A DNA stretch of 64,000 bases from Sipunculus nudus (Eukaryota; Annelida; Sipuncula; Golfingiida; Sipunculidae). The notes under the pieces are model-generated. The model searched no databases. It saw only the letters and a program-made list of their open reading frames with translations, and was not told where the DNA came from. Of the stretch, positions 34,973 through 45,782 are shown one piece after another. The stretch spans positions 51,558,519 to 51,622,518 of the forward strand of contig CM049306.1 in NCBI GenBank assembly GCA_026874595.1, given 5' to 3'. A program made the translations under genes and the position numbers. Every line of letters begins with the position of its first letter. Within the stretch, counting starts at the first letter, position 1.

Positions 34973-35934
34973 GTATGTTGAAGGGGTATTGTTGAATTAT
35001 GTGTGTTATGAATTAGACTATTTGTTATTTTTGGCAAACGTATCTAAAATATATGCATGATATTTTCTAGACTGACAAATCTTCAATACAATCGTAGCAA
35101 GGAGCTGTTGGCATGACATTGGGCCTATTTGACGAAAACAGCTTTTCTTGTTTACGTTTCTAATGGCCATCATGTTCTGCTTCGGAGGAAAATATCTTTC
35201 TATAATTTCAATGATTTTTTTTATCATGACTTACATGATCAGCATTTATTTCTTATAAAAAGAGGTACGTGCAACTTTTATAAATCCTGAAGATAATCTG
35301 GTAAGTCCCTATTAGTAAAATTATAAAAATAAAACAAGATGTTCCACGTATGTAAACCTTAAAGTGACAGACAGTCTTTATATATGATACCTACAGTATG
35401 TGCTTCTTCTTGAGATAACTACCAAAATTTGCTAACGGTACATACTATACGTAGGTCTCCACCTTTCTTCAAAATATGATGTGGTCAAATTTTCTTATAG
35501 GGTAAGGATATGTAACTTGACATATGCAGACTACTTACTTTATCATTAGTCATATTCATTTATACTAAATGCACCAATTTATTATCCTTTTGAATGGTCC
35601 TAGAAAATACCGCTTAATTGGCATAAAACTATCATGGCCTGGACGCGACAAGGGTTCCTTGTTTGTTGTACACAAATGTTATTATTATTTTTCTCATTCC
35701 TTGGAAGTCTCTAGAAAAAATCCTAAAGGCACCATTCTGTCACAAAATTGCAACTTAATTTTATATAAACTAAATACGTTTTCATCATATTTAGGTTTAT
35801 AATGCACTAATATGTAACGTTCCAATAAATTATTATGAATTATCTTAATTTGTAAACAAAAAAGTTTTTTGCACATTGTAATTTGATAGAATTAAAAAAT
35901 GTTAGTTATTAAAGTAAGGTATCTTTCTACACGG

Positions 35935-36018
35935 AGTGTGATAGTGGTTGGTATGGAGAAAGCTGTGACATGCCTTGTCCACGGAGATGCATATCATGCA
36001 ATGACTCCAGTTGCATCA
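35935..36018 (+). pseudogene. EGF exon copy with lost splice acceptor
   Basis: The copy encodes CDSGWYGESCDMPCPRRC and a closing Cys pair in an open frame, and its donor (gtacgt) is intact. The acceptor that reads 'ctacacag' in the sister copy reads 'ctacacgg' here. The nearest AG lies two bases further in; using it after the exon at 34883-34972 would give GTG then TGA, an immediate stop. The exon is symmetric, so skipping it keeps the frame. It is most likely skipped, or acts as a poison exon if the shifted site is used. Confidence 0.65.
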
Positions 36019-36540
36019 GTACGTTTAAGCGTTTTGTTTGCATGCTCTTTACACAGGTTAAAGAACGAGTTTGTTTAGGCAGATCCTGAAGCTTATTATC
36101 ATGTGTATGTCAGGTATCGTTTTCTGACGGATGGTCGACACAAAAGCAATATCCTATTTTTTAATAATCAAATATATTTTCATGGCTGATAATGAAATCC
36201 TATTTCTATTACTACAATACAATAGATGCCGGTAAATAAAAAAAAAAACTGGCCACACACTGTTAATGTCTTTTAAAGCTTAGCTTTTCAAACGCTAATC
36301 CTGTAGAGTTTCAATATTTGATGAAACTAAATTACTCTGAAAGGACTGAAAGTCATCTGAGCTTTAACAATGACTCTTTATAGTAATACGTTTCCTTCAT
36401 ATCTAGGTTTATAATGCACTAAAAAGTAACATTCCAAGAAATTATTATGAATTAATTTGTTAACAAAAAAGTTTTTTGAACATTGTCATTTTTTTTAATT
36501 GATAAATGTTATTATTAAATTAAAGTATCATTCTACACAG

Positions 36541-36624
36541 AGTGTGATAGTGGGTGGTATGGAGAAAGCTGTGACATGCCTTGTCAACGGAGATGCTTAT
36601 CATGCAATGGCTTCGATTGCATCG
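36541..36624 (+). CDS. EGF-type gene, internal exon (EGF-like module)
   Basis: The sister copy with a canonical acceptor ('ttctacacag') and donor 'ggtacgtg'; 84 bp, phase 1/1. It encodes CDSGWYGESCDMPCQRRC, then a short closing loop with Cys. The last loop is shorter than in the other modules. The next exon lies 12.3 kb downstream. Confidence 0.7.
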
Positions 36625-36985
36625 GTACGTGTAAGCGTTTTGTTTGCATGCTCTTTACACAGGTCAAAGAACTAGTTTGTTTGGGCAGACCCTGAAGCTT
36701 ATTTTCATGTGTATCTCAGGTATCGTTTTCTGGCGGATGGTCGACATAAAAGCAATATCCTATTTTTTTATTAATCAAATATATCTCGATGGGTGATCGT
36801 GAAATCCTATTCCTAATACTACAATACCATCTATACCGGTGAATAAAAAAACTCGCCACACACTTTGAGTGTCTTTAATTGCTTAGTTTTTCATACGCTA
36901 ATCCTGCAGAGTTTTAATATTTTGTGAAACTAAATTAATCTGAAATGACTGAAATTCATCTGAGCTTGAGCAATAACTCTTTCGA

Positions 36986-37675
36986 GTCTTCCTCCTGACC
37001 GTTCTTGGCGAGGACATATCTCATTGCCGGCTGACACAGAAACTTTTTACTTAAATCTAAAATTTTTGTTCATCAGGTTTTTAAGAAATCAGTTCAATGA
37101 GTTCAAGGTAGATGAACTTGCATTTTTCATTGTATATTTAAACTAAAAATATCATGCCTCATCTTTACTGTTATGAATATAAAAATACAATTGAGGAAAA
37201 AAATATATTTGCTTTCATGACGTCGACACCACAAACTGTCCTAATCACAAATGTTGACGTCATCAATTCTTTACGTGCATTTTATGTTCTGTTTCTATCA
37301 AATGTTTCAGGAACGTATGCAGCTATAGGCATCAATGACTTGCCATATTACCCTTGTGACTTATAACGTTTATGTAAACTGCATGTAGCAAGTCCTTTGC
37401 TGGTAAATTATCTAAATGTTTTATTCAACATCTACTAAATTAGTAATTAATTAACAAAAAGTTAAACTAAAAACAAGTAAAAATTTCACACATTTCTTTG
37501 CTAATTATCATCCACAGAAAAGAATGAAGAGAGTTTGATTTGCAGCTGCATCATTGACCGACTTTCTGTGATGACGTTATTATTAACCCTTCCTGATAAT
37601 TAAGGAGTATGAATTTAAATTATTTGAACAATTATGAGATATTGAATTTAAATTGTTTCTAAATATCATCTTCAT
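36986..37675. other. Intron sequence, no gene recognised
   Basis: AT-rich intron DNA. The frame at 37154-37366 has no domain and no splice context matching the phase-1 exons. Confidence 0.45.
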
Positions 37676-37678
37676 AGG

Positions 37679-37679
<1 letters not shown>

Positions 37680-37711
<32 letters not shown>

Positions 37712-37960
37712 TATATATATATACACACACACATATACATATATATATATATATATATAGAATGCGTGTAGCCGTGTTAGTCTCTTAGTGTATAGATAAC
37801 AGGATGAAGACGCCTTAGTGTTGACTAACTGTTTAATTCAACCACGAGCTTTCGAAGCTTATAGCTTCTTCATCAGGTGTTGAAAGCTCTAAGTTGAATT
37901 AAACAGTCAACACTAAGGCGTCTTCATCCTGTTATATATATATATATATATATATATCGT
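37680..37960. mobile_element. Penelope-like fold-back flanked by (TA)n
   Basis: Arms of 46 and 42 bp (about 37797-37842 'taacaggatgaagacgcc…' and 37893-37934 in inverse orientation) match except for a 4-base insertion. The 50-base loop holds a hammerhead-like core. (TA)n tracts lie outside both arms (37680-37760 and 37932-37957). Sequences of this type (CTGATGA, a hairpin, GAAAGCTCGTG) are typical of the terminal regions of Penelope-like elements. Two fragments seem joined head to head. Confidence 0.5.
37846..37889 (-). ncRNA. Hammerhead-ribozyme-like core
   Basis: On the - strand: GAGC, a short spacer, the conserved CTGATGA (37876-37870), a stem-loop GAAGC-TATAA-GCTTC, the conserved GAAA (37853-37850), then GCTC pairing with the first GAGC as a short stem III. 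I see no good stem I between the cleavage-side segment and CTGATGA, so this copy may be inactive. Such minimal motifs are known from Penelope-like elements. Confidence 0.4.
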
Positions 37961-38265
37961 ACCAATCGTGCCAGCAGTTCGATTATGGATACAGTATTTT
38001 TTCGGACCTAGGACCGAGCCTTGTGGAACACCATATATCAGTATGGATTTCTGAGAGGTAGAGGCGGCAATTGCGACACACATGGAACTGTTGTGGTAGG
38101 ACTCTCAGCACTTATTAGTGTTCTTTGATCCAGGGTATCAAACGCTGCAGAGAGGTCCATCGTGAGCAGCACCACTTTTGTCGACAATCAAGAACCTCAA
38201 CTCTATCTGATTTAAGAACTGCCGGTTTCTAGAGATTGCCTGTACTAAAGCTTATGGGATCATTC
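37960..38265 (-). pseudogene. LINE reverse-transcriptase fragment
   Basis: The - strand encodes LLTMDLSAAFDTLDQRTLIS near 38165 and, in another frame, YGVPQGSVLGPKKY near 38020. These are two consecutive conserved reverse-transcriptase motifs of CR1/L2-like LINEs. The distance between them is shorter than normal and the frame is broken. It is distinct from the LINE at 13104-17332, whose equivalent motif is SVKQGGIMS. Confidence 0.7.
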
Positions 38266-38329
38266 GATTTTCACATCCAGTTTCTTGCTAAATAATTTTG
38301 ATATGGGTAGTATAATATGGTTATGAGAG

Positions 38330-38640
38330 GATCCCCATGCATCGAATTCGCAAATAGCAGCTTTTTGCTAACAAACAAATTGGGGAATAGTATGAAAAAA
38401 TGTAGTTACTTATGTTAAATCTGCCACCAGGGGGAACTGATGTCAGAGAGACCGGTTACCCACAGGGCCTCCCATGAAACACAGTGGCAAATAGCAGCTA
38501 TTTGCTAACCAAAAGAGGGGAAGGGTATCAGGAACAATGTGTGTTAAATGTGTCACCAGGGGGAGTTGGTCGGGGAACGACAGTACCTTGATCCTTGAAT
38601 CATAGTGGCAAACAGCAGCTATTTGCTACTATAAGACTTG
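38330..38640 (+). repeat. Tandem repeat, ~125-bp unit
   Basis: The palindrome-like word 'gcaaatagcagctatttgct' recurs near 38352, 38488 and 38609, with 'caccagggggaa/gt' between the copies (near 38426 and 38551), giving about two and a half units. Confidence 0.65.
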
Positions 38641-38679
38641 CTGAAGAGTAGGGAAGTAAAATAGCAGCAGAAACGTGTT

Positions 38680-39370
38680 TTACATTCACATTCACGTTCA
38701 GGCTGCAGACATCCAAGCTCATATCTCGGAGAACCGTTGGACCAATTGGGCCAAAATTTTGCATGTGTATAGATCTCACATAACTCTTTATCATACGCAA
38801 AACTGGTGGCGCCACCTGCAAAAATTTTTGCACAGCGCCCGTCTGTTTGTCCGCCGTGGGATAATATCACTCATATCTCGGCAGTGGTTTGACATATCTG
38901 TCTAAAATTTTGCAGTTTTATACATCCTGGACAGCTTTCTTGATTTTGTGACAGGTGGCGCCACCTGAATTCACGTTCAAGCTGCAGACATCCAAGCTCT
39001 TATCTCGGGAACCGTTTGACCGATTGGGCGAAAATTTTGGTCTTTATCATACACAAAACTGGAGGGGCCACCTGCAACCATTTTTGCACAGCGTCTGTCT
39101 GTTTGTCTGCCATGGGCTGAAATCACTCATGTACATGTAGTGGTTTGACTTTTCTGCCTGAATTTTTGCATATGTAAACAACTTGGACAGCTTTCTAGAT
39201 TTGTGGTAGGTGGCGCAACGTACATACTCATTTAGGCTGCAGGCATCCATGCAACACACCTTACTCTATTTCCCCTTGCCACTCAATGCATGCCTCACTT
39301 CACCCGTTCCACTCTGATTTTGGCGGATACACGTAGTCGCATGTCGACTACCCGTATTCTAGTTTTTTTT
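38680..39370 (+). repeat. Array of a ~260-bp repeat with GGTGGCGCCACC
   Basis: Successive units share 'gctgcagacatccaagctc', 'atctcgg', 'aaattttgca' and 'ctttatcatac'. The 12-bp palindrome GGTGGCGCCACC occurs at 38805 and 38954. The right edge has 'ggcggatacacgtagtcgca'. The same family, with the same right edge, is at 56600-57690. Frames here are repeat-derived. Confidence 0.75.
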
Positions 39371-40084
39371 TTTTTCAAAAGATTTGTATGTCATTGATAT
39401 GTGCACACATACCCTAACCCTTGGAAGATCATAGCTAATAATATACTGCGAGGGAGAAATGTGTTTGTCTCTCATATACGGATTCTAGCTCTTGACTAAC
39501 CGTTTGAGATATTTCAAATCATCATAGCGTGTAACAGGAAATAGGTGTTTGCAAGGACAAAACTAAACATTCCGATGTAATTTCACTGAACGACTTTTGC
39601 AAAAAAAAAGCCTTACCTGTCTTTTACCAAGCCTAAGCCTTCATCACGGAGTGTAAAAATAAGTGCTTGTCATTAGGAGACAGGTAACCCAACTTAATAA
39701 AAAATAACGCAAATTATCACATAAAGTGCTTTGACTGAAATACGGTTTTCAAACCATGACCCTCAAAAAAGAACTCGAGTTTGGTACATAAACGAAATGC
39801 CGAGTAAAATGCGGTGAATCACCCAATGTTTGAAACAGGAAATACGTTATTACTGGAAGACATACCCTTTTCTATATAGATACAGGTAGTTATCTTGTCC
39901 ATTGAAGGATCGTGATAAATCATTATGCCTAAATATTTTTAAAGAAAGTGGATGTCACTGATATGTGGGCACTAACCCTAACCCCTGAAAGATGACACAA
40001 TTTTACAGATGATCACAAAGACTGGCTTGTTATTTACAAGCTATTGACATTGAAAGATTCTTTAGTTTTGTGAAAGCTGGACTT

Positions 40085-40365
40085 TTATCGTTTGAGGAGA
40101 TATGATGCGAGTGAATTGGCCAGTCTTGCAGTTTTATCGTGTGAAGCTGGCCATATGTTACGAAATGTCGAACACTACACCTGTCTACCTGTAAGACTCG
40201 CTGAGTTATAAGCATTTCCGCGAAATCTCGTTTTTTTCTCGTTTGACGAGATATGGTGCGAGTTTTGCGAGACTTGCGGTTTTATCATGTCCAGCTGGCC
40301 AAATGTTACAAAAGCCGAAAATTAGACCTGTGTAGCTGTAAAAGTCGCCGAGTTATATGGAACAT
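40085..40365 (+). repeat. Tandem duplication, ~150-bp unit
   Basis: Two units about 151 bp apart share 'tatgatgcgag'/'tatggtgcgag', 'ttgc(a/g)gttttatc(g/a)tgt', 'agctggcca(t/a)atgtta' and 'gtcgc(t/c)gagttat'. Confidence 0.65.
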
Positions 40366-40489
40366 AGGCTAGGAAGAGTTACCGTGTACCCCCTCTAGGA
40401 TTTTATGACATCTATATTTTTAAATTCCTGAGTATGTCTAATTAATTAATTAATATGTTAAAATTGATTATTTTTGGATACACTACCCT

Positions 40490-41040
40490 TTCAGGCCATT
40501 TAAAGACAACCGCGTCATTATGCAAGGCATCCGCGGTCAGGTAGCCTCGATAAGAGGAAGGGGTATGTAAATGTTTATAACTCGCTTAATATTTGACGTA
40601 TTTACTTCAAATAAACTGTATTGTATTTGCAAATAGTCGGGAAGAGTCACTGGTAAAATAATCATTAGAAAGTCTTTTATTGTTTTGTTGATTTAGCAAT
40701 AAATTACAATACTAATAAGATATCATGATTTTTTCTTTAAACTTTTCCCAACAGATTTTTTTAAGATGATGTTGACATTTTGAATTCCAAGTGCGTTAAT
40801 ACATACGTTCTTGACACTCTTGAGAATTCCTTTTGATAAAATTATGAATAATTGACCATATACACATGCAATGAGTGACCCGTTGTTAAATCTATTTTAT
40901 AGTGACTGTTGTATATAAGGTGAATGTGGTGTCCCATGTTCCTCTCCAGACTCGCTTGATTTCACTGAGATGCGCCCGTATAGTGTGAATAACTATTCGT
41001 CTGAACCGGACGGTATTAATTGGCTTTAATAATAATGAAA
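40490..41040 (+). repeat. Dispersed repeat, + copy
   Basis: The blocks 'ggcatccgcggtcaggtag' (about 40526), 'ctgtattgtatttgcaaatag' (about 40616) and 'ggtgtcccatgttcctctcc' (about 40929) recur in inverse orientation at 44400-45080. In the other copy the first two blocks follow the third, so the family is either tandemly organised or permuted. Confidence 0.65.
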
Positions 41041-44000
41041 GCCGTCCCCTGGGGTATTTTTTTATGTATGATTATCATGAAAATAATCATATAAATGTTC
41101 TAATAGATTGAGAACCAATCCATTTTATGCTATTTAATTTGAAATATTGGAAGTATTTGTCCACAAAGTCGAAGACCAAAATATCAACAGAATATGTCTA
41201 AGCTTAGTGGAAGTCTAAGCTGAGTGCATTACCCGCACTGCCCGGAATAAGCAATGTCTTGTGCCACAATATTCCTAGAAGGTTTAAAGTTACGTCAAAA
41301 AAAGAAAGAACAAGAAGGCTTGTGCAGCAGTTTCAATTATCATGCATAATATTAATTACTGCTTATTCAGTTTAATAACATTATTCTCTTTTGGTTTATG
41401 TTTTTATGTATTTGTCGGATTGTTTTTCATGTTTTATAACAATTATACTATGACTAGGTCATACGTTCTCTTGCTCTTACCATGTCTTGCGTTACCATGT
41501 TTCTTTCAGATATTCGTGCTAGGAAACGAACGGGATATTTTAAATTGAAAACACATCACGTGTACTCGATCTAAATAGAAGTTGATGATATAGAGCGAAA
41601 CTTGTTTTTTCAATTTTTAAGTAATGGACGATAGGACGAGGTAAGAGTATTAACAGCAGCAGGGAATCAGAGGATTATTTTTGATTGTAAAGATTCAGAA
41701 AAATGACGAAGCGAACAAAGAGATGGATTTAATATGAAACAATGAGAAGCTATGGGTTCTAAACAGAGATGGACAAAGCCTGTGGCATTATTCGGGATAC
41801 AGTAGGACGTTACCATTGGGACCACTATTAACGAATATATCTCTAACATGTGCCCCAAGGTGTATCAAACATTTTTATTTATATAGTTTATTTTCTTTTA
41901 TATATATATTTTTTTTATTTTTTAGGTAAATACATCTTCGACAGATAACTCAGCTTCTGTTAAATAGTGCTGAATATATACATAATTCACATGTGAGTTC
42001 ATTTGTTAATGGCAAGAAATTTTTTTATATATATTTTCGCCCATGAAAATTCGAAATTAAAATGTCTGCTAACAATTTGGAAGAACATCTTTGATTTATT
42101 CTTAAAATAAAAAAAAGTGAGCATGATACAAATTGGTTTCTTAAATAAATTAAATACACCTACCTTTTTTATGTGCGTTATAGTTATGACGGATAATAAC
42201 CTCTTAAGCCCCCCCCCCCACCCCGGTTAATCCGCTTCTCACTTTACTGTTGTTGAGTATCATGTAAAAATAGGTAATATAAAAAAGGGTTAATGTTTCT
42301 TTATAGTCGCTAATATATACACAATGGCTACTGGTGAGTAGTAAGTGTTATCTTGTAAGATCTTCTTCTGAAGTATCATTTAGAAATGGAAATATTTATT
42401 CAAAATATTGATTCAAAATATTATTCAATACGGATAAAGTCCTTAAAAAATACATGTGATACCTGCTGGATTGTAATTCATCTTAGGCTAACCAGTAACC
42501 CGTGACAAACGGTTCAGGACCTTCAGCTGAATGTGACAGATTACAAAATGCAAAAACGCTTACACATTTAGTTAGGTATAGTTTGTTTTCAATGGGGAAA
42601 GTTTTGCTGGATATTAAGATCGGTTTTCTACTTTGTAATACTGGCAGATATAATGCTGCATTTAGTCTCAGCTTGATCCATGTACCAGAAAGGGGGTGTC
42701 AGAGGATCCATGTTTGGCCCACACTTTCCTTCCATGATGTTAAGAATATTTATTATTAGAGAGTCACCATATTTCACATGAACGACGTTGTTATTCACCC
42801 TCTTCTCCATGAAATGTCTAATGTATGTCTTAACATTGTCTTTATTTCACGTCAGCCAGGAAGAATATGGATTGACCGTAGTTGGTTTGTGAGACATATA
42901 ACATATTCAATGAAAAGTTATAAAGAGATTTTGATTACGTTTGTGGAAAGTTAGAGTAAACCAGTAGAACTATCTATTAGATATTAGAGTAACCTGGATC
43001 AACTGTAAATGGTAATATTTGAAGGAATATTACCTAGTATGAGATAAGGCAATATGTTTTTGTCCCAAAAGAAGGAGAATAAAGAGAAGGTATGCCCTGC
43101 TCGCATGCACAGTTGTAACCTGTTTCAGCCGCTTGTGTTCTGGCAGTCTGAGCTTTCCTGCGATGCAAGCATCAAGTTGGTGAAACATGAACCATAGCTC
43201 TCAGCTTGAAAATCATATAGTTCCTGGTTTTACGGACCACACACCAAAGTTTGACCAAGAACCTTACATCATTCTATTTCTGGTGATCCTGGTTATTGGC
43301 AGAGGTATGCGTTCTTTGAGCGTTATTTATATACAAATTGATATTTAAAAAGAATAAAAAAGGCAAGATATGTGCAATGCACATGATCTCATTTTTTTGG
43401 AAATTGGCCTAATGATGACACAATATAACACAGATGTTTTACAAGTAATTGTACTTTTAAATTATTAATCCATAGACAAAATATAAAACTAAGGACCCCA
43501 AGAGGGGGGCAAAAGAAACATTTAGTTACGCAACCGAACTATATGCCTTACAGGAAAAACAAACTTAATCCAATTACATAATATAACAAACAGATATATT
43601 TACTCTTTTTACAAATAAGATGAAACGTTTCCTTCGGCGAACAAGCTCGGGAATTTTTTTCTCGGGAATATGTTGCTTGGTCATAATATATTTGTATCAA
43701 CAACAACATGAAAAACAAATACAAAAAGGGGACAAGAGAACATCTACCAAAATAAAATAAACAATTAACCGTGGAATCCATAATTAGTAATTATACATGA
43801 TCTTTGAATCTTGCAAACTTGTCTGAAAATCGTGGTGTGACACCTCTGCTTATCCCGTCCTGTATTGTCCTGATACACTGTGCCTAGACTTTCGAGGAAT
43901 CCCAAAGTAATTGAATTATTTCAATTTTATGTCTTCCTTCTTGTGGACAAAAAATTTCACAACATTTCAGAAGGCTCAGCATGCAACGGGTTAGTGCTTA

Positions 44001-44240
44001 TTTATGGAGAAAGTTTAATATCATTATATAATTATATCAAAATGATCTTAGAGAAGATGTTTACTAGTGTTAACACACTCATTTTCAAAAGAAATGAAAA
44101 TTTATTGAATTAGAGAAGCGTAACTGTGAGGTAACATAGAGAGAAGAACACAGAACACCCAAAGCACGTTGTATACAGAGGGTACCAAAAAATATATATT
44201 TTACGCATATTTTATGTGTATATTGTCAAATAAACAAAAG
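41041..44240. other. Intron sequence, no gene recognised
   Basis: AT-rich DNA with a poly-C tract at about 42209-42220. Open frames at 41342, 42502, 43548 and 43880 have no domain and no EGF-type Cys pattern. Confidence 0.4.
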
Positions 44241-44399
44241 TGTGTTCAAGATTGTCAAGAACTTATGTATTCAGAATAGTCAACATAACCTTGTAAAAAA
44301 TTTAACCTGGAAAAATATGAATAAATGGCGGTCCAATTCAACAATCTTTAATTTTTTAACAATTACTTTAACAGTTTATTAATATCGTAAGTAATCGCT

Positions 44400-45080
44400 T
44401 GGTCAACAAAAACATAAAATACATTTATATGATTATTTAAATCGGTGACATTTCCCTTCTACTTGCAAATACAATACACTTAACTTCTAGTCAATATGTC
44501 AAATATTAGGCGAGACATTTACTTACCCTACACCCCCTTATAAAAGCTACCAGTCCGCGGATGCCGTGATAATAATGCAGTTGTGTCTATATGGCCTAAA
44601 AGTGTAGTTAACCCAAAAAAGCAATGTTTACAACTTAATTCATTAATTGGACATGCTTTGGGATCTAAAATACGTATGTTTTAAATCCCAAAGTGGGTCT
44701 ACGGTGACCCTTCTCAACCCATGGCCCATGGTTATTTTTGTGTGATTATTATATGTTCAAAATGGCTCAAGAGGGACCGTTAACCATTATTTAGGCATAT
44801 AAACACCTTCCGGTGCAGAATAATTATTCATGGTATTAGGGAAGCATCACACTGAAAATCAAGTGCGTCTGGAGAGGAACATGGGACACCCTTATGACCT
44901 TATATACAACAGTCACTATAAAATAGGCTTATCAACGGGTAATATGGTCAAATATTCATAATTCTATTAAACGGATTCCAATAATGTCAGGAACTCAGTT
45001 GAGAATGTACTAGAAATCCAAAATGTCAACCATAAGCTACCCAATAACAAAATCTAGACCTCTGTAGCTTAAAAATTGAC
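44400..45080 (-). repeat. Dispersed repeat, inverted and permuted copy
   Basis: Reverse-complement partner of 40490-41040: 'ggagaggaacatgggacacc' near 44873, 'tatacaacagtcactataaa' near 44904 and 'ccgcggatgccgtgataata' near 44556. The order of blocks is changed relative to the other copy. Confidence 0.65.
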
Positions 45081-45244
45081 AAAAATACAAAAGTTGGATC
45101 AATTTTCTTTCCAATTATCAAGTTTTAACCCAAATATACGTAACCATGGTAATCGCAGATGAAGCTAGCTACTTTCATATAAAAGGCCATGGAATGTTTA
45201 ACAAACTAAGCTAAAGTTTATATTTGCAACATATATAGTTTTAG

Positions 45245-45535
45245 AGATAAGACCAATAACATATATGTCTTCAGCGCCCCCAGATGAAAAATCGCCAAAT
45301 CACGTCTTTGATGAACTTGACCTTGTCCTTCGACCGATGTTGACTAAAATCAACAAACGGCCAGGACACTCGACTCTTTACCAGCTTTATAAGTTTGAAA
45401 GCGATTGCTCCTAAACTATGGCCTGTAGAGAGGGGACAAACAAAAAATGTGACAAACAAACAAATTGACCTACGAAACTGAAGAATATGCTTGCCGAAAT
45501 CAAAGATTTCCGGCAAGCAATAAATGACTGGCAAT
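45245..45535 (-). repeat. Element end with a stem-loop, inverted copy
   Basis: Near 45489-45518, 'cttgccgaaatcaaagattt' then 'ccggcaagc' forms a 13-bp hairpin. A related sequence, 'cttgccagaatcagagattt' then 'cggcaag', lies at about 62335-62362 in inverse orientation, next to (GTCTGTTT)-like sequence in both. I read this as the terminal part of a dispersed non-autonomous element. Confidence 0.5.
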
Positions 45536-45782
45536 ATAGTTTGATCTACTTGCTTATGTGAAAAAAATTACTTATAATTGCTCTAAAAGGTTGTGGGGTA
45601 AGTGAACAATAGGTAAGTACTTTTAACTTTACGTATTTATATGCAAGTGGAGTGATATTATTATAATTGAACTCAGGATACTTCCTTTATGAATTCATGT
45701 GAATGAGATGAAACTAAAACTTAACTGGATCTGAATAATCAGAATATGCTTCAGAAATATGACACCCTTTCTTTCGAAATTC

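Larger units (their letters stand above)
35770..36985 (+). repeat. Tandem ~610-bp duplication carrying an EGF exon
   Basis: Unit 1 (about 35770-36380) and unit 2 (about 36381-36985) align throughout, including intronic DNA on both sides of the exon: 'ggtttataatgcacta' near 35795 and 36407, 'caaaaaagttttttg' before each exon, and 'gttttgtttgcatgctcttt' after each. Small indels and substitutions separate them, so the duplication is not very recent. Confidence 0.85.
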
